Below, one piece after another: positions 61,901-64,000 of a stretch of 64,000 nucleotides of DNA (position 1 is its first letter; every line of letters begins with the position of its first letter). Source of the stretch: Lentisphaera marina (GTDB lineage: Bacteria > Verrucomicrobiota > Lentisphaeria > Lentisphaerales > Lentisphaeraceae). The stretch lies in NCBI RefSeq assembly GCF_028745505.1, contig NZ_JAQZZL010000002.1, positions 496,001 to 560,000 on the forward strand, in the 5' to 3' direction. The notes under the pieces are model-generated. The model searched no databases. It was not told the origin of the DNA and worked only from the letters and a program-made list of their open reading frames with translations. Made by a program: the position numbers and the translations under genes.

Positions 61901-62026
61901 AATGATTATAATGACGCAGTCATCGATACTTTCACCCTAGGTACAAGTACAATATCAATTGATCCTGCGACTGATTTCATCAGCTATGCTGGTGGTACAT
62001 TAACTTTTGCGGCTATAACAGCCTAA
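46916..62026 (+). CDS. Giant 5036-residue acidic repeat protein (RTX-like solenoid)
   Basis: An uninterrupted frame for a protein of roughly 0.5 MDa, rich in Asp, Gly, Thr, Asn and Ser, poor in Lys and Arg, with no cysteine seen. There is no signal peptide. Layout: 20-23-residue repeats with a GxGDDxI turn (1-255); a coiled-coil-like stretch (about 275-345); more repeats (350-560); about 65-residue repeats (560-800); a Thr-Gly-Asp/Gly linker (806-830); repeats (840-960); a complex block A (about 1015-2100) including a thrombospondin-3-like DxDxDG segment near 1133-1157; a long solenoid (2100-2600); another set of 65-residue repeats (about 2900-3490); an internal copy of the C-terminal domain (about 3540-3600); repeats; block B (about 3815-4740), a copy of A; and the C-terminal domain (about 4975-5036). 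AGGA precedes the ATG. The lack of a signal peptide with a conserved C-terminus fits type I secretion, but no transporter genes are in the window. Function unknown; a surface adhesin or extracellular matrix fibre is likely. Confidence 0.85.
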   Translation: MAEVKETIEDPNQNVTVGAIDNANLTIKADSYVGDIETSDLNDIINVEAPNFSGSITTNGGRDEVNVSDEQFAGLISTGDGTDTVNLKGNNFSGQVNTGNGGDFVVVSGSVFTQDAEINTGAGEDFVQIKGNDFNGTVTTGEDDDSLLIDGARSYGFFDTGEGSDDVVVKGDFFSGVINTGSGDDNLDILTSSTSFFGKIETSDGDDDITIWGSNFSGDIDGGGGFDTVEVQGSLKGGVRINDVEKVDFNSDKIQNTFDNYQERAAEMSSGEGAGTVYTPEEAQLLLMNAQSDYSSQQELLLQIEEELSTAIAQNNQEEQLAKETEYNAQLIVVEESKLALSAAEDIYAVSTRGINGVDVLLSMNTGDVFGSKGDDVFRFVGEGGPESISLDYGDDLLILAGGLTDSVEIDGGWGVDSVHIVNGDVLGNIYLSNVEELILVDENGFSQTIDASNSAGVQIYTGSADDSITINGQDVIVNTGDGDDVITVSDDFDGAVYGGEGSDTIFVGDNFSGVIYAGAGDDQIVVGDNFSGTIIGGEGDNSLIQGENFTGTHQGFDGISVEVVDQSTVIDNEDDVNFVAGSFGDQSITFTSAFSGRVVDIETIILADDTINELKFFDEHLTSIQGGAGSEFLEFSYESLDYLHSISDLEGIGLAKNGEYSIVNDEALENIQGESGDESIVLTSAFIGQVNELEQITLGADTENEIQDINGDLSFISGTEDGEESLKLSSDFDGRIEFIETLYVSANTVVSIDNDEHLIAIHGSSGDETVILENEPNSNIYVTNIKNFQIADGAVTNRDDDLPDDTGDTGDTGGTGGTGGTGDTGDTGDEVDGNPDVTIGVGVDSFEGNDENNYIHLESEAHASVEMKGGDDIVTGDDNITSDIDMGGDDDRVILGNEFKGSVAGRDGNDIISVGDNATGTLEGGFGDDTYILGSNFNGTINDTEGSNTIIVEGELGSNAIINGQTGEDIDLADFENSVVANEIIVGAGQTLVTPEIINLVSKITAADDITQQETVVLTNADLVDDVNDARAQVTDLENLTLAAESDNEFVSSGLETLTLGENSTSDALVHTLSTVNMASGSDLSITDFNDTLVTINGSVGDEILDLTGSTEVTVDLGSGDDTVRVDNVIDNDLDNDGIKDADDQDRDGDGIDDDGLDKFGQPITFEGVIVPADSDSGSGADNLIPVTETSRQFSGVLRGGDGEDTLIVDDAGSQLNFDYTNFEVFGLFGTSEDGFRFDNLDSVVRIFGSEDGFETFILNDNYNGVLEAIDKVIFEGNERTYTIDQDEFLTEVEGIDGRFGLEDDLTLINNFGSDDVDTEGVDVWGEVSNVEFVSLLGDENFLIHDADVEYLAGTGSNELTLKYEYVGVIKDIATLNLETSGSLLRTWGGAISEINATSADDESIGLYDASALGDSGMSIRLTNLENLYIEGAFSIDNDEFLSNIDALSNGYEFGLSDVYDYADYDFFVGEASGVTLSNEYIGSASNMGSLHLAQGTSLNIVEVNNVTEISGNGGSGGASTFTGATLLTDHEAYQDDAIFSEINNLDVLAFSEVLLPKFVYDYSNNNAEAVINKEILDTDAYILALEGLGADLDEADPRYFDNVLYEETLEDMVQSVLDSNYGLFNAVDKPLHVNRDDFASDEEYFSALAVQYGDGTTGLTVEEYWDAVAIDPALSVDYNTVLDSTSTDYIDYDLYLDDMEDEITNAGGTLPGYDDYIDRDAYINVLQSEIIGKFGVATDNLYLKSEFDFATQDDYIAELENDLLTYGTRHVFKHDGSLEFIHGDNHNDFVAIDYGDSEIAINEIDLMNNNFDAGYLENDRIVLKAGGLDPQSVIKNAEDIYLDIEGELDFAAFQHDFNTNPADLTYVGYNEWSVYDIDSADVNGIIKIDGGAGLELDVFEHGSDLDELVNLITGAYNVFNDGIDDFFYNEEHNVIFQVQDSGIGEGFTNKDDTDNYVFVADGNIVIDMNNPDQYNLDTDFISGDTDYTFYSFDDGLENDHVAKVIGTDNDDTFTIGEDGEGLNASLFDVEQINLGAGSSNILSLRNGDHDMGNDVFVDYQLSNGDAHLAETVRLHFNETGQNLNVDLGDGANVVTVGGGVKGFATIDTGEDSDTFTIAENANGFITVNAGDGNDTVSGPGDNKSFTGEINLGTGDDTFNGEAMDNSDVDIYGEGGADTITVDDGHLGEIDGGLDNDTITADDDHVGIIKGGGGDDSITVDDRNSGDIFAEVGADTISVGKNNMGAIDAGEGDDTIEIDALLNVDEFGFASGTELIVDAGVGNDTITIKEGAKNVSVELGTGNDSVAITGDFDGTIDGSAGNDTITVSGDLTATSEITLGEGADSFTAENLTGDISASTGADTINVVDTIDGDVDLGADNDSLTATTILGDVDAGSGDDTILIKGTYTGVVDGVLDTTDIDLGAGDNKLDIKGTSVGTIDAGGDVDTVTLTSHTGDIDLDNGANVLTADTITGSISLGKDADTVTVDDIFDSGADIDTISLGAGYNKLTVDSIDIDISAGDGADTINAETIDGAVSLGSGDNVLNADTVTGLINTGAGDDKITIDVQAADISTGGGTDIVSIDGTYTGSVDGGAAGKNEEGEELQDEITFKGNIDVGAAVTGFEKVTVTTDDVFSLEGSDIEELVGTKTVVQTATMENNFDGSVSNIENLALLGTVNTVEVDGNIADITTNGDPDKITLSGSSNSLEVNTLEGDDTIEAGLKFNGTIDGGDDFDTVVLTDNFESGSILNVEKVQLEAGVEDAQFAATSVQEIVGKEESEGEGEEAKELTESVIITAGNLNAELEDIEEITLASGSDNSLLIDNDLLKVNSASGDENLALSGTALDGLEINLGTGLDVLTVDINNANLNTKGVNTLNIADGNKVTITDEGVLASVSGTDTDYEELVISGNDDLSIDELESLTVANSATITDDVADADLEEINLAADIDVTVVNAGSLTNAVGHAGTSESLILEGNTDLTVSDIESLEIDTAAEINADENLQTLSLNDIAAGTTIVTNASALSTVVGGITNEVLEIEGNTADAEISISDLFELTIENSATLSDNGELNTLTIGQGSSVIVENGSNLQDVSGNSFGDESLTIQDHNANISVNELESLTLLGGNYGVTNTVTDNSVLSTLENLVLGRDAQITLSNAGAINTITGDSGVGTEAVILDTAVEEIDVSELEELTVVGDGSTILTITDEEGNSRLERVAINATVALASLTIDNTGDLMSIEGDLMGLDGHTVVLSGNNDQQIALTDIADITLDSETGSSNIIDNSVNILTNVTLADADESVTISDASALSLVTGAAGSEELTVNVADSGILNIDQIETVNIVGNSITQLVDASADLTTITGDADVQSLTVSNNAVLNISGVEELTVMNDGSLIDDGSLETLNFGADGLAIELSAASALTEVNASDGIEIDHLTVDSSLTNVAINHLERLTLSENSVNSITLQDDSGTLAGESALTDIDTTGAGDEVLTLNELGALVYNTLDIDLGDGEDTLNLQVDNYTGTISGAETITFTVQMQANVLSDATISGEIGGVLDLSTWTEDENNDYVDGTEHIFTRGDVTLTLLVDPNSTGNSYDPSDQTYTFSVGTSITMDGVITGMTVVQDQLVISDGQRISVEMFDGDDIITGGDGIADYVDGDADTDLDAGDGDGPEVGSDPLNFVPIVATGIDLGAGDDSLELGDDVTVTIAGGSGEDTITLGQNYDGALDAGDDDDLVTLGTGVLTGLINATTTLDGGGGDNDILISIDDVSDYVDIGVGVGIENFEGVVSGDAITIISTDADFSLTVPEGFDSIGSIEGTGPANGEVIFESGDVFSVAGATVDDLNHLVLAENSFNQFTSTNLKELTMGISSEAEVESIDLDTVTLANGANLTLVDTDTVGPNFITINSAIGDETLDITGFDGGDINLGEGDDSLRIDNAADGDEDNDGILDAVDPDFIGGLETSVAYTGDINGGAGIDTLIVDQYASIDSGLGYATGFAFNSYVGIERIGLFGEDLWNHDGDDTTITYLFQNDDSVIELFSDDNHQTIIFDDNFTGTLSGIEAVEYERILDSTYSLDADIDLVSVTGQTDGVNIGFEDDLTLINNFGSRDEITGDISFGNLTDIEILTLNGAENYISFDDQLEWIFGSGGSYLEFAQQYVGAIRDIGTVKLQDDSVLTTWGGGLELIEGSDAEDETVSLYNDPNLASVTDSIEISNFENLNIDGNYTITNDEFLTTIVGIMPDLRFDAEFTTGQYATKALDPLVALDSNLTLTNQFIGSISDITNLELAANTTNFVFNDNITSISGVGNGGDSAITKLSLFNEYEGRLSHFENINLGTGVTDDLGEVWSKKLDKFTHDDSAEQINGDEGVDFVYINYDAGMTTEVIDLRGQSQNTEDTYIGDGIDRVVDTFNNNYTDDVLVINAESISQTSQIRNVENLYIEGTNTITSLDPIQHDGGTDSGLVDADDVGGDGFVTTFADALTASLAGNVIMDGSDRAEVEALGLGVGTSPEYVFIAGGEGDRLDVTFTDRSLNIDHLDANLNDGFDDMIFDEETGLVMILQDSGIGETIDINGAYVFQADGWEVVDFAKEGAGGGTIRWDNDGVIINGGALDETVNLAGNIMNDGYDNDYVAKVFGTAAGAETMIFDNDLRGDVDQIEFNGSIWDVENLLLDNNTDNTISIRELNGGIVGGVMEIDVEGLGGNDPATEVLTLSTVENLAVTYNIDLSGGLIAALDEGDTLDVGDNALTSGTITLGGGDDIFTANGDGTDRTDDDINGLGIDINANEGDDTVFVGQGYTGIADGGENANDFDTIIIGDGGAPTIQNFENVQLLRDTALTNLTATGVEQIVGTAAGTESVSFATVADDMLIIDIETLILGANTSNSLTVDGATTSIQGGALGVATAESLELFGEISEDLVVDLGAGADTISITSGAFAGTIDNTETVIFQEGSSLTGTITNDVTSIILQDGVSLDAGNIAIDGANLTIDGAEGSSIDLSLWTEDAANDYNDAVIDTFTLGTSTISIDPATDFISYAGGTLTFAAITA
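49334..49405 (+). repeat. Eight tandem 9-bp units in the giant gene
   Basis: Eight in-frame units of the form ACAGGYGRY encode Thr-Gly-Asp or Thr-Gly-Gly. The unit variants are clustered (two GAC, three GGT, three GAT), as expected for slippage. It forms a flexible acidic linker between two repeat regions. Confidence 0.9.
49960..53210 (+). repeat. Block A of a large internal duplication in the giant gene
   Basis: The encoded segment shares the same order of distinctive motifs with 58360-61120: VGDE-LDLTG or IGDETLDITG, a DNDGI-DA Ca-type segment, DTLIVD, FGLFG or IGLFGE, FEDDLTLINNFGS (LEDDLTLINNFGS here), TWGG, NLENLYIEG, and QDSGIGE. It is longer than block B by several hundred bases because of an inserted segment around 51500-52300. 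Confidence 0.8.
55600..57380 (+). repeat. Region of about 65-residue repeats in the giant protein
   Basis: Each unit reads roughly ESLxIxGNxDLxISxIExLTV, then an I-D---L-TL-L stretch, then N-S-L--V-G. Two adjacent clear units span 65 and 63 residues. The regular leucine/isoleucine spacing indicates stacked beta strands, different from the GxGDD repeats. Similar units occur near 48600-49250. Confidence 0.7.
57535..57712 (+). repeat. Internal copy of the family's C-terminal domain
   Basis: Encodes LDLSTWTEDENNDYVDG, then a D-V-L---VDP stretch and TYTFS. The C-terminus at 61868-62023 encodes IDLSLWTEDAANDYNDA, then IDPAT and LTFA. DNA is also similar (GATTTAAGT and TGGACTGAAGA shared). In the two shorter paralogues this domain is terminal only. 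Confidence 0.75.
58360..61120 (+). repeat. Block B of the large internal duplication in the giant gene
   Basis: Second copy of the motif series of 49960-53210: IGDETLDITG, NDGILDAVDPD, DTLIVDQ, IGLFGE, FEDDLTLINNFGS, TTWGGG, FENLNIDG, QDSGIGE. Motif order is kept throughout; sequence identity appears moderate, so the duplication is old. Confidence 0.8.
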
Positions 62027-62044
62027 TTACGGAGAAGATATAAA

Positions 62045-63598
62045 ATGGCTAATAATTATAAAACAAAAATCACAACTTACGATCTTGATGAATTTCAGAG
62101 TAAGATTAGTGATCTAGGTCTGTATGAAAATGCAAATGTGTCAGTCTCTATTAAAGATGATATTGTAGGCTCTTTTCAAAAAAGTATTCAGGGTACTCTG
62201 GGCGGAGTTGATAAAGTAAAAATCAAAATGCAGAGCTTTGAAGAGTCTATTAATCTCTATGATAATAATGATAGTGTTGCATTGTCTTTACGAGATTTTT
62301 CAGGTATTGTTAACACAGGAGCTGGTGATGATAAAATCGCTGTGAAAGGCGAATGGGTTGATGGCACCGTGAATGGTGAGTCGGGTGCTGATAAAATTAC
62401 CATCAGTTCTAAAGGAGATTTTACTGGGACTGTTAATGGTGGCGATGGTTTAGATAAGATATCTCTTAAAGCTTTAGATGGCTTCGGAGGCGAAGTTAAT
62501 GGTGGCGAAGGCAATGATCTTATTAAACTTTCTGTAAAAAATCAATATGATGCAACTGTCAACGGTGATGCAGGAGATGACACGATTCAATTAAAAGGTA
62601 ACCTTTGGGGTACCGTGGATGGTGGCATTGGTGCAGATAATATTAAAATTTCAGCAAAACAGTTTGGTACCGATGCACAGGTGCTAGGTGGTGAAGGCGA
62701 TGATGTGATTAGTGTTTCTGTCCCCACCTTTACAGGTATGATTGATGCCGGACTTGGCGATGATGTCCTTAAATTAAAAACTAAAGCAGCTCAGGGTAGT
62801 ATAGATTTAGGTGGAGGTGATGATTACCTTAATCTAAAGGTAACAAGTTTTGAAACTGATCTTGATACAGGTGAAGGCGATGATGAAGTCATTATTAATG
62901 TCAAAACGGGTCTAAATACAGCTTCTTTTAATACTGGTGGTGGCAATGATGAAATTACAGCCAAATTATCAAATTATGCTAGTAGTGTCGACTTTGGCGA
63001 AGGGGATGATATAGCTCATTTATTATCCTTAAAGGATGTAACGGGTAATATTTCTTTTGGTGATGGAGATAATGACCTCCTGAAAAGTAAAATTTCAAAT
63101 ATGGAAGGTGATATTACATTTGGCTCTGGTTTAGATGAAGTCAACCTTGCAGGTAAATTAATGAGTGGTGATGTTGATCTTGGTTCAGGTGATGATGATT
63201 TACTTCTGGCTGTGGCTTCTTTCTCTGGTTCAATTTTTGCAGGTGAGGGGAGTGATGAAATTGAACTTTCCTCTAAGGCAAAGAGTTTTACGGGCCTTGT
63301 AGATGGAGGTGGAGATCTTGGTGATAAACTTATCATTATGACATCTCTTTTAGAAGACGCACAAGTTACTGGTTTTGAAAACATAGATCTAGGTAAAAGT
63401 GTTAAAGTTGATGCAGATAGTTTTTTATCTGATACATCTATTTTAGGTGTTGCAAAATCTTCTATAGATCTCACTGGATGGACTAATAGTTCAGGTGATA
63501 TTTGGTCAAAGGATGGCATTGACTTAGATGTTGAAGGTTCAGCTGGTGCTAATCTTTCCTTGACTGAAGGTGTTTACACTTTTACAGGAATTGTATAG
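62045..63598 (+). CDS. RTX-like repeat protein, paralogue of the giant
   Basis: A 517-residue acidic protein. After a 70-residue non-repeat N-terminus it has about 17 repeats of 20-22 residues (FxGxVxxGxGDDxIxLK type) from about 75 to 430, then GFENIDLG and the family C-terminal domain (SIDLTGWTNSSGD near 475, ending VYTFTGIV). No signal peptide and no cysteine. It starts 18 bases after the giant gene with GGAGAAG upstream, so both are one operon. It is the only complete short member in the window and so shows the basic architecture: repeats plus the C-terminal domain. It may be a partner or a minor subunit of the giant. Function unknown. Confidence 0.82.
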   Translation: MANNYKTKITTYDLDEFQSKISDLGLYENANVSVSIKDDIVGSFQKSIQGTLGGVDKVKIKMQSFEESINLYDNNDSVALSLRDFSGIVNTGAGDDKIAVKGEWVDGTVNGESGADKITISSKGDFTGTVNGGDGLDKISLKALDGFGGEVNGGEGNDLIKLSVKNQYDATVNGDAGDDTIQLKGNLWGTVDGGIGADNIKISAKQFGTDAQVLGGEGDDVISVSVPTFTGMIDAGLGDDVLKLKTKAAQGSIDLGGGDDYLNLKVTSFETDLDTGEGDDEVIINVKTGLNTASFNTGGGNDEITAKLSNYASSVDFGEGDDIAHLLSLKDVTGNISFGDGDNDLLKSKISNMEGDITFGSGLDEVNLAGKLMSGDVDLGSGDDDLLLAVASFSGSIFAGEGSDEIELSSKAKSFTGLVDGGGDLGDKLIIMTSLLEDAQVTGFENIDLGKSVKVDADSFLSDTSILGVAKSSIDLTGWTNSSGDIWSKDGIDLDVEGSAGANLSLTEGVYTFTGIV

Positions 63599-63639
63599 AG
63601 CAATCACCTTAACTGAAAAGGCAAGTCATGATTTTACGG

Positions 63640-63674
63640 GCTAGGTTTAATATTTAAACCTAGCTTTGTTATTG
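63640..63674 (+). terminator. Rho-independent terminator of the giant-protein operon
   Basis: GCTAGGTTTAA (63640-63650) pairs perfectly with TTAAACCTAGC (63654-63664) around TAT and is followed by TTTGTTATT. It lies 42 bases after the stop codon. Confidence 0.75.
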
Positions 63675-64000
63675 TGTGCCTTTATTTAAGTACACTTATC
63701 AATCATTTATATGGCTTTTGAGAGTGTTTGAAAGTCCATCGTTTAGATGTGTGAAAGCTATAATTAAGCATTCACATAATAATATATGACCATGAATCGT
63801 TAGATGGATGATTCTTTTATTGAAAATATAGTATTTGAAGTGAGTGCTTTAGTTATTGCTCAGCCAGTTTGCGAATAGATCTTTGAGTCAATATAAACGA
63901 TGTTTAAGGTCATAATTTGTAAGTAAATAGGGCTCACTTATTAAGTCATATATTACTTATAGTCAATGAGATAAGTGGTAATTATGCTATATTACATGCA
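63675..64000. other. Right-edge non-coding sequence, no gene seen
   Basis: AT-rich sequence with many stops in all frames. It probably contains the upstream region of the next gene beyond the window. Confidence 0.4.

Overview
The window looks like a chromosomal piece of a moderately AT-rich marine bacterium of the PVC group, most likely Lentisphaerota. This is an inference from a fused CcsB/CcsA cytochrome c assembly protein, a run of sulfotransferases beside sugar-nucleotide genes, and giant acidic repeat proteins. No rRNA, tRNA or CRISPR array was found.

Positions 1-30985 are mostly housekeeping. Leftward genes are rpmI (edge only), infC, a fused ccsBA and a secreted repeat protein. After a 57-residue membrane protein and a REP-associated Y1 transposase comes a SUF iron-sulfur operon (Rrf2 regulator, sufB, sufC, sufD, sufS, sufU, an Nfu protein, a SufA-type carrier). 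Next are a secreted adenosine deaminase-like protein, a leftward group (cyclophilin, a hypothetical protein, an ArgE/DapE-like deacylase, a receiver-only response regulator), then purA, uppS-cdsA-dxr-gmk-gamma carbonic anhydrase-gluQ, a HopJ-family protein, rplM-rpsI and argCBDF.

Positions 31023-38126 are a surface-glycan region: dTDP-glucose synthesis (rfbB, rfbA), a sugar aminotransferase, a glycosyltransferase, a WbqC-family protein and three different sulfotransferases.

Positions 38127-46915 are a rearranged accessory segment. It holds a decayed IS3-type remnant, an intact ISL3-family element with a perfect 8-bp target duplication and a probable -1 frameshift in its transposase, and a repeat-protein gene split by a 5'-truncated DUF1670-like gene. 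It also has a 2-oxoglutarate/Fe(II) dioxygenase coupled to an ATP-grasp protein, and a TIGR03032/DUF4915-like gene and a GNAT-like gene that meet head to head and both seem to lack their 5' ends.

Positions 46916-63598 hold a two-gene operon: a 5036-residue giant protein and a 517-residue paralogue. Together with the split gene at 40366-42454 they form one family, built from about 20-residue repeats that contain one RTX-like GxGDDxI turn each, and ending in a shared Trp-Thr-containing domain. The giant contains a duplicated block of about 3 kb and an internal copy of that terminal domain, so it probably arose by fusion or duplication of smaller members. The repeat proteins with the neighbouring dioxygenase, ATP-grasp protein and sulfotransferases are the best candidate for an undescribed system: a modified, secreted, possibly calcium-binding surface fibre. 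That function is an inference from context only.
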